Positions 1 through 8,429 of a stretch of 48,508 nt of DNA are shown here, in pieces. Location: NCBI RefSeq assembly GCF_902806485.1, contig NZ_CADCWT010000009.1:1-48508 (forward strand), written 5' to 3'. The stretch is from Candidatus Frankia alpina (GTDB lineage Bacteria > Actinomycetota > Actinomycetes > Frankiales > Frankiaceae). Below the pieces are notes generated by a model. It was not told the DNA's origin, searched no databases, and was given only the letters and a program-made list of their open reading frames with translations. Each line of letters starts with the position of its first letter. The stretch's first letter is position 1. The position numbers were made by a program, and so were the translations under genes.

Positions 1-1
1 C

Positions 2-408
2 CACTTCGAGCAGGTGTGCCGATACTGGACCGCGCGCCACGCCACGCCACGCCGCAACGGCTCGGCGCCACTCTGGTCAGCCGGGTCACCTCGGGCATCG
101 TCAACGACCCGTCCGCCCGCGCCAGCCACCAACTCGACGTCGTCGCCTTCGGCTTTGACGACGACCAGGGGCGGGAACGTCTCCTGACGATCGGCGAGGC
201 AAAATGGGGCGACACGATGGGCCTCGCCCACCTTGGTCGCCTCAGACGAATCCGGGACCTGCTGGGCGCCCAGGACCGCCCTGGCGCAGCCACCGCCCGC
301 CTGGCCTGCTTCAGCGCCGCGGGCTTCAGCGAACCCCTGGTGACGGCGGCCAGCGAGTCACCGGACATCCTGCTCGTCGGTCCAGCCGATCTCTACGCAG
401 CAGGCTGA
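2..408 (+). pseudogene. C-terminal fragment of a DUF234-type ATPase/nuclease, frameshifted
   Basis: This is the tail of a gene that begins left of the window. Frame 2 opens with HFEQVCRYWTARHATP, like the linker that precedes the C-terminal domain of archaeal-type AAA ATPases with a DUF234 domain. The rest of the domain is in frame 1: RLGATLVSRVTSGIVNDPSA, then HQLDVVAFG and LLTIGEAKWG. The D...GExK spacing resembles a PD-(D/E)XK nuclease core. The frames are joined at positions 41-56, where the 5-base unit CCACG is present three times; two copies would give one continuous reading frame. The gene is therefore either slipped and broken or mis-sequenced. The family is poorly characterised and the cellular role is unknown. 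Confidence 0.6.
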
Positions 409-545
409 GGGCATCTTGCGGCGAGAGATCATTCGCCGTGCCGTGCTGGAGCGTTACGAGCGGGCGGGCCTGAGGCCCGGGTGGCGGGCAGCGCGAATCG
501 CATGATTACTCGGTGGGGGGACGTGCTCACTCGCCTGGGTACGGT

Positions 546-896
546 GTGAATGCTGTCGAATATCTCGACCTGGAGGACCTGCTCGACTTCGTGCGCGGTC
601 TTGGGACTGGCCCGGTTCGGGATGTCGGTCTTCTCGACGCGGCAGCTGCCCGCGCGTCCTCCAGCGCATTCGGTCAGGATGCGTATCAGACTCTGGCGTT
701 GAAGGCGGCCGCGCTCCTGGACTCCGTCGTCCGAAGCCGCCCTCTGGTCGACGGCAACAAGCGCCTGGCCTGGCTCGCAGCCGTGGTGTTCCTCGACATC
801 AACGGCTATACCACCGACCTCGTCAAGGAGGAAGCATTCGCGCTCGTCATGGATGCGGCGCAGGGGATCGCCGACGTCCAGCAATGGGACGCCTGA
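546..896 (+). CDS. Doc/Fic-family toxin-like protein with altered active-site motif
   Basis: This 116-residue protein has the size and pattern of Doc (death-on-curing) toxins, which inactivate translation factors by phosphorylation. It starts VNAVEYLDLEDLLDFVR and carries the family core SRPLVDGNKRLAW followed by VVFLDINGY. In active Fic/Doc proteins the core reads HxFx(D/A)GNKR. Here the catalytic His is Arg (CGC, one base from CAC), so activity is doubtful unless this is a variant subfamily. A GTG at 513 would add 11 residues without homology, so GTG 546 is preferred. No antitoxin gene is recognisable in the roughly 140 bases upstream. It converges on the SDR gene with a 27-base gap. Confidence 0.7.
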   Translation: MNAVEYLDLEDLLDFVRGLGTGPVRDVGLLDAAAARASSSAFGQDAYQTLALKAAALLDSVVRSRPLVDGNKRLAWLAAVVFLDINGYTTDLVKEEAFALVMDAAQGIADVQQWDA

Positions 897-923
897 TCGG
901 TCGTCGGGGGTCCGACTCCGTGC

Positions 924-1643
924 TCAGCGTCCCATTGCGAGCTGGCCACCTCCGGCGCAGTCCAGCACGGTGCCGGTGACGTAGCCGTTGGTGGCCAGCG
1001 CGACGATCGCCGCCGCGATGTCGCCGGGCCGGCCGACGCGGCCGGCCGGAAGCCAGGTGGCGAAGGACTCGAAGGTCGCCGCCCGCATCTCGGGGCTCTG
1101 GCCGTCCCACCACGGGGTGTCGACGACTCCCGGGGAGACGGCGTTGACGCGCAACGGCGCGAGTTCGGCCGCGAGCGGACCGACCATCGCCTCCAACGCC
1201 CCGTTGATGGCCGCGAGCCCCGCCGTGCCGGGCAGCGCGACGTGGGCGGATCCGGCGGTGACCAGGACGATCGCGGCGTCGGGAGCCATCGCGTCGAGGC
1301 TGCGCTGGAGGGCCGTGAGCTGCGGCCAGAGCTTCCCTTCGAACCCGCCGCGCAGGTCGTCCAGGCCGAGGTGGCGGAACGGGCCGCCGCCCTGACCGCC
1401 GCTGAGCGCCAGGACGAGCACGTCGATCGGCGCGAGGCGGCGCGCCGTCGCCTCGACCGCGGCTGCGTCCGTTGCGTCGACGGCCTCGCCCTCGGCGCCG
1501 GCACCGAGCCGGGCCAGCGCCCCGTCGAGCCGGGTCTTGTCGCGGCCGGTGATCGTGACGCGGTCACCACGGTCCAGGAAGGCTCGGGCGGTGGCCTCGC
1601 CGATGCCGGAACTGCCGCCCATGATCAGAATGTTCATCGCCAT
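924..1643 (-). CDS. SDR-family protein lacking the catalytic Tyr and Lys
   Basis: A 239-residue short-chain dehydrogenase/reductase-fold protein. The N-terminal NAD(P) motif GGSSGIG is intact (about residues 9-15), and RVNAVSPGVVDTPWW near residue 180 is the usual post-active-site segment. Where classical SDRs have YxxxK this protein reads GLAAINGALEAMV, so both Tyr and Lys are absent, while the TAGSAH stretch keeps a Ser. Such variants occur as a subset of the family; whether they catalyse redox chemistry or only bind nucleotide is unclear. Start codons at 1643 and 1637 are both possible, with GGGACGG just upstream. It is transcribed divergently from the TetR gene across a palindromic operator and is the obvious regulatory target. 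Confidence 0.85.
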   Translation of the reverse strand: MAMNILIMGGSSGIGEATARAFLDRGDRVTITGRDKTRLDGALARLGAGAEGEAVDATDAAAVEATARRLAPIDVLVLALSGGQGGGPFRHLGLDDLRGGFEGKLWPQLTALQRSLDAMAPDAAIVLVTAGSAHVALPGTAGLAAINGALEAMVGPLAAELAPLRVNAVSPGVVDTPWWDGQSPEMRAATFESFATWLPAGRVGRPGDIAAAIVALATNGYVTGTVLDCAGGGQLAMGR

Positions 1644-1665
1644 CCGTCCCGATGTCGATTCATCG

Positions 1666-1689
1666 TGTCTCGATAAGGTTATCAGGACA
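1666..1689. promoter_or_regulatory. Probable TetR operator between divergent SDR and TetR genes
   Basis: A 24-base inverted repeat, TGTCnnGATAA-GG-TTATCnnGACA, has 9 of 11 arm positions symmetric. It lies in the middle of the 78-base gap between the SDR and TetR genes, where a TetR-family dimer normally binds to repress both genes. The sequence symmetry is directly seen; the binding protein is inferred from context. Confidence 0.7.
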
Positions 1690-1721
1690 GTCCGTCTCGA
1701 CAACCATGGGATGATGACGAG

Positions 1722-2330
1722 ATGGTCTCCCGTCCGCACACCGGCCGACGCCGCAACGAGGCCGCCCGCCGCGCCGTCCTCGCCGCCACCATCAGCCTGC
1801 TGCGCCGGTCCGAGATGAAGGACGTCACGATCGAGGCCATCGCGCGCGAGGCCCGGGTGGGTCGGCAGACCATTTATCGCTGGTGGCCGTCGCGGGCGGT
1901 GATCGTCCTGGAGGCCGCCGAGGACTACGCCGAGGCCACGGTCCCGGATCCGGGCGGCGCGGCCACGGACGACCTACGGACGTTCCTGCGGGCCACCTAC
2001 GTCGGGGCAGCAAGCGACCGGACGGCGCCGATCCTGCGGGCCATCGCCGCGGAGGCGCTGGTGGACACCCAGTTCGCCGACGTGCTGCACCGATTCACCG
2101 CCGCGCGGCGCGCCGTCCTCCGCTCGATTCTGCAGCGGCACGGTGCGTCGCCGGAACTGTCCGAGTACCTGTCCGACGTGACCTACGGCCTGCTGTGGTA
2201 CCGCCTCCTCGTCGGTCATGCCGCGCTCGACGAGACACTCGCCGACACCACCGCCGCCCTCGTCGTCGAGGCGATCGAGGCCGACCGCGAGCCGCGCCTG
2301 GCCCGGATGCCAGAACCGGGGCTCCCGTAG
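1722..2330 (+). CDS. TetR/AcrR-family transcriptional repressor
   Basis: A 202-residue TetR regulator. The N-terminal DNA-binding domain is clear: RRAVLAATISLL, then VTIEAIAREARVGRQTIYRWW with the typical TetR recognition helix (about residues 36-56). The C-terminal half is helical, as expected for the ligand-binding/dimer domain, and its sequence does not reveal the ligand. The gene starts at ATG 1722, 33 bases after the palindromic operator at 1666-1689, and is divergent from the SDR gene. Autoregulation and control of the SDR are the simplest reading. Length and domain layout are normal. Confidence 0.92.
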   Translation: MVSRPHTGRRRNEAARRAVLAATISLLRRSEMKDVTIEAIAREARVGRQTIYRWWPSRAVIVLEAAEDYAEATVPDPGGAATDDLRTFLRATYVGAASDRTAPILRAIAAEALVDTQFADVLHRFTAARRAVLRSILQRHGASPELSEYLSDVTYGLLWYRLLVGHAALDETLADTTAALVVEAIEADREPRLARMPEPGLP

Positions 2331-2346
2331 AGCCGGGCCTCCCGTG

Positions 2347-2420
2347 ATCAGGACGGCGGTGTCCGCGCGTCGCCGCCCTCGTCCTGGCGATTGAGACCTG
2401 AGGGGGCTTCGCCTCAGCCC
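2347..2420. terminator. Two hairpins between convergent genes, possible bidirectional terminator
   Basis: The first stem pairs AGGACGGCGG (2350-2359) with CCGCC (2373-2377) and GTCCT (2381-2385). The second pairs CTGAGG (2398-2403) with CCTCAG (2412-2417) around a CTTCG-type loop. They lie between the convergent ends of the TetR gene and the minus-strand membrane protein. There is no T-tract, which is common in actinomycetes. Confidence 0.45.
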
Positions 2421-2463
2421 GACGGGCGCGCGGGCACCCGCGAGCACGGGGTCGTCCGGGGTC

Positions 2464-3759
2464 TCACACCGGGTTCGGGTGCCGGCGGGTGATGCGGTAG
2501 TGGAGGACGAGAAAAGGGATCCCGAAGAGAAAGAACGAGTGCTCGGCGCGTAGCTCGCCCTCGTTCCGGTAGACGTCGAGCTCCTCGGCGAAGCCGTGGA
2601 CCGCCAGGGCGGTGAGGCTCCCGTCCGTCGGGTCGCGATAGGCGAGGTAGTGGCCGGGGTGATCCTGAGCGCTACGGCTGGTCAGGGTCAGCCCGCCGTC
2701 GGACCGGCCACGGGGCAGGAGCGTCGCCGTGAAACTTGCCTGCGGCAGCGGAAAACCGACGCTGACGTAGCCCCGGTCGTGGTCCCGGTAGGTGGTGTAG
2801 ATGCCGACGTAGATGGGCTCGTCGGTATCGGCGAACGAGCGGATCCAGCCGCGAACCGCCACCGCCTCGGCGCCCGGCAGGGTGATGGTGTCGATGCGGC
2901 TGAGGATGCCGCGCTGGGTTTCCCGCTGGTTCATCGGCACGTTCGCCTGCCCCAGCGGGCGGGCCAGCGCGGTTCGATACAGCAGGTAGCCGGGACGCAC
3001 CCATAGGCGCCATCGCGGCACGATGTCGAGGGTGAACCGGGTGGTGTGCTCGTAGAACTCGCGGACCAGCGGGTCGACGCCGGCGGGGTCGAGGTCCGGG
3101 CCGGCGAGGTCGTCCAGGGAGGCGACGATCCCCACGTCGGCGGCGTCGGCGACGTAGTGGCCGCCGAGCTCCTCGGCCAGCTCCCGGACGTAGCCGGTGC
3201 CGACCCGGCGCGAGCGGGCCTGCCGGGGGACGACGAAGGGCAGCTGCTGCGCGGGGACCCGTTCGGCGAGCAGGCTTACCTGCGGATCGCGGAAGACCAG
3301 CGGCGAGATACTCCGGTAGGCCGCCATCGTGATGCTGGCCGCCACCGCCGGCGGCACCGGTCGTCCGCGCGCCGCGAGCGCCGTGCCCACCGCCGCTCCG
3401 AACAGCGGCCCGAGCAGCACCTTCTGCGGCCTGAGCCCCAGCAGGCCGCCGACGCCTCCGGTCGCCGCGCCGACCGTGATGGGGCCGGCGCCGACCAACC
3501 GCCCGGCCGCCCACCCGGCGGGGGCGACGAGCGCCGCGCTGGTCGCTATCCGCTGCCACAGGGCGGGTATCTCGCCCGGTCGCCTAGCACGGGCGACCGC
3601 CTCGGAGGCCGCCAGCGCGACCGCTCCCAGGAGACCGCCCAGGCCGACCCCGCGTCGCCCTCGGTGAGCGCCGAGGGCCGCCCCGGCCACGCCCCCGATG
3701 ACGGCGGCGGACAGGACGGCCGCCCGGACATCCGTGGAGGTCGTGCCCTGGTCCCGCAC
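2464..3759 (-). CDS. Conserved-looking membrane-associated protein of unknown function
   Basis: A 431-residue protein that I do not recognise. The first 150 residues are rich in Gly and Ala with several hydrophobic stretches (about residues 12-34, 41-60, 76-100 and 104-145), suggesting membrane insertion without clear charged boundaries. The rest is soluble-looking: [20 protein letters not shown], then [20 protein letters not shown], then a beta-rich C-terminal part ending in [18 protein letters not shown]. The reading frame is intact and codon use matches that of its neighbours, so it is very likely a real gene. It is convergent with the TetR gene and divergent from the acyltransferase, which gives no functional hint. 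Confidence 0.7.
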   Translation of the reverse strand: MRDQGTTSTDVRAAVLSAAVIGGVAGAALGAHRGRRGVGLGGLLGAVALAASEAVARARRPGEIPALWQRIATSAALVAPAGWAAGRLVGAGPITVGAATGGVGGLLGLRPQKVLLGPLFGAAVGTALAARGRPVPPAVAASITMAAYRSISPLVFRDPQVSLLAERVPAQQLPFVVPRQARSRRVGTGYVRELAEELGGHYVADAADVGIVASLDDLAGPDLDPAGVDPLVREFYEHTTRFTLDIVPRWRLWVRPGYLLYRTALARPLGQANVPMNQRETQRGILSRIDTITLPGAEAVAVRGWIRSFADTDEPIYVGIYTTYRDHDRGYVSVGFPLPQASFTATLLPRGRSDGGLTLTSRSAQDHPGHYLAYRDPTDGSLTALAVHGFAEELDVYRNEGELRAEHSFFLFGIPFLVLHYRITRRHPNPV

Positions 3760-4005
3760 GCAAACAACCTATCTGTCGACCGGCGCGCCCTCGGCTGCCG
3801 GCGGACTCGGCCGGGCGCCGGCGGCTCAACCCGCACCCGCGGGGAATGACTTCGCTGCGTAGTTCTCTGGATGCCGAAAGTCGGTCTCGTCGTCGGGGTC
3901 GCAGGGTCCGCCTGACAGTAAACGCCCAGGTTGGCGGGATACGAAGGGGGCGAACGGAGAGGAGACGGGCAGTCGGGCAGTCCGGCAGTTCTGAGGGGAG
4001 CGTGG

Positions 4006-5439
4006 ATGGCTGAGCACGGACACGACCCGGAACGCGCAGCGCCCCGCGCCGCAGCGGTGTCGCCCAGGCACTCGGCAGCGGCGGACCGCCGGATGGGCAC
4101 CCTGCTGGCCGACCCGCCGTCGCGGCTGCCCGGCCAGCCACCGAGTCCCGGCCAGCCGCGGCCGGAGGTCCGGACGTCCGGTCCGACCAGGCCGGCCGCC
4201 GCCCAGGTGCGGGCCGCCCGGGCGGGCGGGGCGCCGAAGCGGGGCGGTGCCGGGCGCGGCGGCCGCAACCCCGCGCTGGACGGCGTCCGGGCGCTCGCGG
4301 TCCTGTGCGTGCTCGTGTTCCACATGGACTCGCTGCGCGGCGGCTACCTGGGCGTCGACGTGTTCTTCGTGCTCAGCGGTTTCCTGATCACCGGGCAGTT
4401 GCTGGCCGAATGGGACCGGACCGGTGGGGTGTCCCTCGCGCGGTTCTACCTGCGACGGGCCTACCGGCTGCTGCCCGCGTTCTGGCTGCTGGCCCTCGTC
4501 GGCCTCACGGCGGTCGTCCTGCTGGGGATCGGCACGGCCGGCGAGCGCAGCGAGTTCCTCGACAGCCTCGCCGCCTCGGCGCTGTACGTGAACAACTACT
4601 TCCAGGTGGTGCGGCAGAGTACGGGCGCCGGTTGGCTGGGGCGCACCTGGTCGCTGTCGCTGGAGGAGCAGTTTTACCTGCTGTGGCCGCTGGTGCTGGT
4701 GGCCCTGTGCCGCCTGCCGTGGCTGGCCCGCCGGCTGCCCGCGGTCCTGCTGGGCGGGGTGGCCGGCGTCGCGCTGTGGCGCAACGCGCTGGTCACGTCC
4801 GGGGCCCCGGGGACGCGGACGTACTTCGCCCTGGACACCCGCGCCGACGCGCTGCTGGTCGGCTGCGCGCTCGCTGCCTGGCTGCGGGCGGCGCGCCAGG
4901 GAGCGGCCGACGAGAGCGGCGCGGCCGGCGGGGCTGAAACGGCCGGCGGGGCTGGAGCGGCGCTGTGCTGGCGGCGGCGTCTCGACCGCGTCGGGGCCAT
5001 CCTGCCGGTGGTCGGTCCGACCGCACTCGGGCTGCTGGCGGTGGCGACGGTGACCGCGCCGAGCGGCTGGGGCGAGGGGTCGGCCCTGCTGTCCCGCGGC
5101 GGTTACACGATGGTCGCCCTGCTTGCCGGCGCCCTCATCCTTACCCTGGAACAGGGCGCGACGACGAGCTGGCTGTTCCGGGCCCTCGCCGCCCGCCCGC
5201 TGGCCTGGCTCGGCCGGGTCTCCTACGGCTTCTACCTCTGGCACTTTCCCGTGGTCGCGCACTGGGGCCACGACCTGACCGCTGCGCTCGGCCGGTGGCC
5301 GGCGATCGTGGTGGTCGGCCTGATCTCGGTGGCCCTGGCGGCCGCGTCGTACTACCTGCTCGAACAGCCCATCCAGCGGCGCGCACGGTCGTGGTCTGCT
5401 CGGCCGGCCGGCGCGGTCACCGTGATACCCGGTGCGTGA
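4006..5439 (+). CDS. Acyltransferase-3 family integral membrane O-acyltransferase
   Basis: A 477-residue multi-pass protein of the acyltransferase-3 (OafA/YrhL-like) family, which moves acyl groups onto sugars or other exported molecules at the cytoplasmic membrane. The diagnostic N-terminal block is NPALDGVRALAVLCVLVFHM, then GGYLGVDVFFVLSGFLIT; the His of VFH is the conserved catalytic residue. SLARFYLRRAYRLLPAFW and TWSLSLEEQFYLLWPLV follow, and hydrophobic segments continue to the C-terminus. The first 85 residues are a Pro/Ala/Arg-rich cytoplasmic extension. ATG 4006 is preferred because GAGGGGAG precedes it closely; an upstream start at 3931 would add unconserved residues. The acceptor substrate cannot be told from the sequence. 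Confidence 0.88.
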   Translation: MAEHGHDPERAAPRAAAVSPRHSAAADRRMGTLLADPPSRLPGQPPSPGQPRPEVRTSGPTRPAAAQVRAARAGGAPKRGGAGRGGRNPALDGVRALAVLCVLVFHMDSLRGGYLGVDVFFVLSGFLITGQLLAEWDRTGGVSLARFYLRRAYRLLPAFWLLALVGLTAVVLLGIGTAGERSEFLDSLAASALYVNNYFQVVRQSTGAGWLGRTWSLSLEEQFYLLWPLVLVALCRLPWLARRLPAVLLGGVAGVALWRNALVTSGAPGTRTYFALDTRADALLVGCALAAWLRAARQGAADESGAAGGAETAGGAGAALCWRRRLDRVGAILPVVGPTALGLLAVATVTAPSGWGEGSALLSRGGYTMVALLAGALILTLEQGATTSWLFRALAARPLAWLGRVSYGFYLWHFPVVAHWGHDLTAALGRWPAIVVVGLISVALAAASYYLLEQPIQRRARSWSARPAGAVTVIPGA

Positions 5440-5875
5440 GCACGTCCAGCAGGCGGCGCAGCACCCCCGCAGCATGCTGACGGATCTTCCCGTCCCGAGT
5501 GGAACAGCGTCGCACCCAGTGCGAGACCGATGTACAGGACGAAGACCGGCGCCAAGCTGACAACACACACGGTCACGCGAAGGTCGGTCGATGCCGGTCC
5601 TGCTCATAGGTCGGTCGGCAGTTGCCGGAAGTTCATGACAGTTTGCGGTGCCCGCAACCGTCATCAGGCTCCAGCAATTCTCGGCGCGACCGCTGGGGGC
5701 GGCAGGTTGTAGTGCGTGTGGGGGGGTGACGGCGTGGGCCGGGTCTGGACGGAGCATCGGCATGGGCCATGGATCCGCTCGGACCTGTGGCACGGTTTCG
5801 CGGAACATCAAGATCACCGGGGATCGCGGTGCGACGGATCGGATGTTCTTGCCGAGCTCTCCATAGCATGCTCGC
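5440..5875. other. Intergenic region with one hairpin and a short direct repeat
   Basis: No convincing gene is seen in these 436 bases. AGGTCGGTCG occurs at 5581-5590 and again at 5608-5617. A hairpin at 5637-5662 pairs GAC.GTT.GCGG with CCGC.AAC.GTC around TGC, with one bulge and one mismatch. It lacks a T-tract and could be an operator or an RNA structure. A hydrophobic minus-strand frame at 5352-5576 overlaps the acyltransferase end and is not called. Confidence 0.4.
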
Positions 5876-6055
5876 ATGGCTGGTGGTCGCGACGTGAGGC
5901 AGTTCAACGTCTACCTGCCGCCTGATCTGATCCGCGCAGTGAAGCATCACGCAGTCGACACCGAGCAGTCGCTGTCGGCAATCGTTGAGGTGGCGTTGGC
6001 CGAGTACCTCGAGCGCGTCGCCCGATCCCGAGGGGAGCGCCCGCATGGCGACTGA
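5876..6055 (+). CDS. Small ribbon-helix-helix (CopG-like) DNA-binding protein
   Basis: A 59-residue protein with the ribbon-helix-helix pattern. [20 protein letters not shown] supplies the beta strand and first helix. [17 protein letters not shown] supplies the second helix, with the usual S-x-x-V spacing. RHH proteins of this size act as dimeric repressors or antitoxins. Its TGA overlaps the start of the VOC-fold gene by 11 bases, so the two are translationally coupled. No toxin-like partner is adjacent; the partner is the VOC protein, which is unusual. Function beyond DNA binding is not known. Confidence 0.75.
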   Translation: MAGGRDVRQFNVYLPPDLIRAVKHHAVDTEQSLSAIVEVALAEYLERVARSRGERPHGD

Positions 6056-6410
6056 GGGAATCGAGGGATTCCACGTCACGACCCGCAACTATGGCGCGAC
6101 GGCGGCGTTCTGGTCGTCGCTGGGTTTCGCGAACGTGTTCGAGACCGATCACGGATCCGGTCAGTGGGTCCATCCGGCCGGCGGCCCGTACATCCTCATC
6201 GTCGAGCGGCATGAGGGCGAGCTGGCGACGTACCCCGTCCTGCGGGTCGCGGACTCCACCGCCTTCGCACCGGACCGGGAACCCGACTTCGCCCAGCCGT
6301 TCACTGCCCGGCACTGGGGGGTGGTCGAGGCGCTCGTGCGGGATCCCGACGGCCGGACGGTCAGCCTCGAGGCTCCGCTGCCGGACGGGGTGGCCGCGTC
6401 CGACGCGTAG
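6045..6410 (+). CDS. VOC-fold (glyoxalase/bleomycin-resistance type) protein
   Basis: A 121-residue single-repeat-pair VOC protein. [20 protein letters not shown] and [14 protein letters not shown] form the first beta-alpha-beta unit. [20 protein letters not shown] is the typical second-unit ending, with the V-x-DPDG motif. The family includes metal-dependent glyoxalases, dioxygenases and drug-binding proteins, and the substrate cannot be assigned here. ATG 6045 lies inside the end of the RHH gene; a longer upstream frame exists but would read through the RHH coding sequence, so 6045 is preferred. The methyltransferase gene follows 35 bases downstream. Confidence 0.85.
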   Translation: MATEGIEGFHVTTRNYGATAAFWSSLGFANVFETDHGSGQWVHPAGGPYILIVERHEGELATYPVLRVADSTAFAPDREPDFAQPFTARHWGVVEALVRDPDGRTVSLEAPLPDGVAASDA

Positions 6411-6445
6411 CCGCGACTCACCGCATCGAAAGGACTGGGCACATC

Positions 6446-7302
6446 ATGCTGGATGAGCGGATATCGCAGGCCGACGGCACAGCGGTGCGGGTTGCGCTGT
6501 GGCGGGCCATGCATGCCGAGATCGATCCGCCGCCGCATGTGCTCGACGACCGGATCGGCCTGCGGCTGGCGGACCCGGACGTCGGCTGGCAGCGTCGTCC
6601 TGACATGGATCCGCAGGCCACCAGCCGGGTCCGGGCCACCGTCGTGGCGAGGGCCCGGTTCGTCGAGGATCTCATCGTGGCGCGGGCCGGCCTCGGGGCC
6701 GGCCAGCATGTCCTGCTCGGCGCCGGGCTGGACACCTTCGCTCAGCGTCAGCCGCGGATCGCCGCGGACCTGCGGGTGTTCGAGGTCGACCAGCCCGGCC
6801 CGCAGGCATGGAAGCGACGGCGGCTGGGTGAGCTCGGCTATGGCCCGCCGGCGTGGCTGCGGCTCGTGCCGATCGACTTCGAGACGGGCCAGTCCTGGTG
6901 GGAGGGGCTGGTCGCAGCCGGTTTCGACGCTGAGCGGCCGGCGGTCGTGGCCGCCAACGGCCTGTCCATGTACCTCACCTGCAGTGCGAACGCGGACCTG
7001 CTGCGCCAGGCCGCGGCTCTCGCCCCCGGCTCCACCCTGGTCATGACATTCCAGCTGCCGCTGGAGCTCGTCGACACGGACGAACGCCTGTCCCGTCAGG
7101 CGACGGAGCGGGCCGCCCGGACGGCCGGGACACCCTTCGTCAGCTTCTTTGCACCGTCCGAACTGGTGGCGTTGGCCCTCGACGCCGGCTCCGGGACGCC
7201 CGGCACGTCTCGGCGGGCGACCTCGCGACGCGCTATTTCGCCGGCCGGGCCGACGGTCTTCGTCCGTCCAGCGCGGAGCATCTGTTGGTGGCGACCACCT
7301 GA
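6446..7302 (+). CDS. LCMT/TIGR00027-type SAM-dependent methyltransferase, one frameshift
   Basis: A class I methyltransferase of the leucine carboxyl methyltransferase-like family that is abundant in actinobacteria; physiological substrates are mostly unknown. The SAM-binding segment HVLLGAGLDTFAQRQP is intact, as are RVFEVDQPGPQAWKRRRL and VVAANGLSMYLT. At about 7190 one base is missing: GGCTCCGGGAC stands where GGCTTCCGGGAC would continue the family's C-terminus. In the shifted frame the expected ending follows (RDARHVSAGDLATRYFAG, then SSAEHLLVATT) and stops at 7302. Read without the correction, the frame runs on into antisense of the lipoprotein gene, which is not credible. Intact gene length would be about 285 residues, normal for the family. 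Confidence 0.82.
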
Positions 7303-7387
7303 GCCGGCGCGGGAGCGGGAATCGGTGGCTACGGCGTCCAGGCCTACGCGCGTGCCGTCCGCCTGGCCGTCGGGCACGGCGAGGCGA

Positions 7388-8210
7388 TCAGCCCACGGTG
7401 AAACCGGCCGCGAGGGTGCCGCTGAACGTCGGGGGCTGCCCGGTGGGGGAGGCGAGGAGGTAGCTGCCGGGGCGCAGCGTGGTCAAGCCGTAGGCCGGGG
7501 CGGATCCGGTGGGTTGGGCCACCGTGACGATGTCGGCGACGCTGCCGAGGTCGGTCTTGCCGGCACTCACGTCGGCCACGGTCGTGCTCTGGTCGGGGTG
7601 GAGCTTGCCGAGCAGCAGAATGAAGCCGGCCTTCGAGGCGTCAGCGCCGGTGTTGGTGAACTTCAGGACCATCGGGCCGGCCGGTAGCGTCGATGGCACG
7701 CCGGTCAGGACACCGCCGTTGTCGGTCACGTCCAGGGTGGTGTAGCCGCAGAAGTCGTGCACCCAGCCGTTCACCGCGGCGAGCGCGGCGTTCAGCGAGG
7801 CGTCGTCGGTGTTCACCGGCTTTCCGCCCTGGGCCCCCCGCACGGCCGCCGCCAGCACCTCGACCTGGCCCGTCAGGCTGGCCGGGACGCCGGCGCGCAG
7901 TGCGGTGAGATGGGTCTGGAGCGGTGTCGCCCACGCGGCCAACTGGGCGGCGGAGGCCGGCGGCCCGTCGGGATCGATCCCGGGAATGTTCACCCAGTCG
8001 CTGGCCAGCGCGGCGGCGCAGGCCGCGTGGGTGGCGGCGGCCGTGGCGGAGACCCTGACCGTGGCGGCGGGGACCGCCGACGCACCCGCCGCGCCGGCGG
8101 ACCCGCCCGAGCTGGCGGAGCCGGAGCAGGCGGTGAGCAGAACGGCCGAGGGCGCCGGCGCCGGCGGTCCATCGACGGCGGCTCTGCCCGCCGGTGCTGC
8201 GGATCTTCAT
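7388..8210 (-). CDS. Predicted secreted lipoprotein, frameshift in the signal peptide
   Basis: A protein of about 273 residues. ATG at 8210, preceded by GGAGACAACG, gives a signal-peptide start MKIRSTGGQSRRRWTAGAGA. The lipobox SAVLLTAC and the Gly/Ser/Ala-rich post-Cys linker are in another frame, which then runs unbroken to the stop at 7388. The switch falls around 8145-8165 in a GCCGGC repeat. The mature protein has a helical segment (about residues 60-150) and a beta-rich C-terminal part: AGPMVLKFTNTGADASKAGF, then LTTLRPGSYLLASPTG. This is reminiscent of secreted cupredoxin-like domains, but no metal ligands are obvious. The role is unknown. It is divergent from the sensor kinase. Confidence 0.65.
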
Positions 8211-8429
8211 CGTTGTCTCCCGATCGGATCTCGGCCGGACCGGTCGGGCTGACCGGTCATCGCGGCCCACCGATCGTGCGGTCGCCTCGTTCCCGCTGAC
8301 CCGGGTCGGGGTTCCCGTCCGGTCCGGGAGACAGTCCTGGCCTCCGCGGGATCTGGATGACCTCGTTTCCCGGGCTGGCCGGGAGGAATTCCCGGGTCGA
8401 CGGGATCGGGCAGGCGCGACACTGGGCCC

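Noticed and set aside
416..505. Short frame starting TTG 416 (REIIRRAVLERYERAGLRPG) as a possible antitoxin for the Doc-like protein
   Set aside because: Too short, with no recognisable fold and no ribosome site; chance cannot be excluded.
5352..5576. Minus-strand 74-residue frame with a hydrophobic start
   Set aside because: It overlaps the conserved C-terminus of the acyltransferase, has no clear ribosome site and no recognised family.
7303..7687. C-terminal extension of the methyltransferase frame
   Set aside because: It arises from the one-base deletion near 7190. The family C-terminus is in another frame ending at 7302, and the extension is antisense to the lipoprotein gene.
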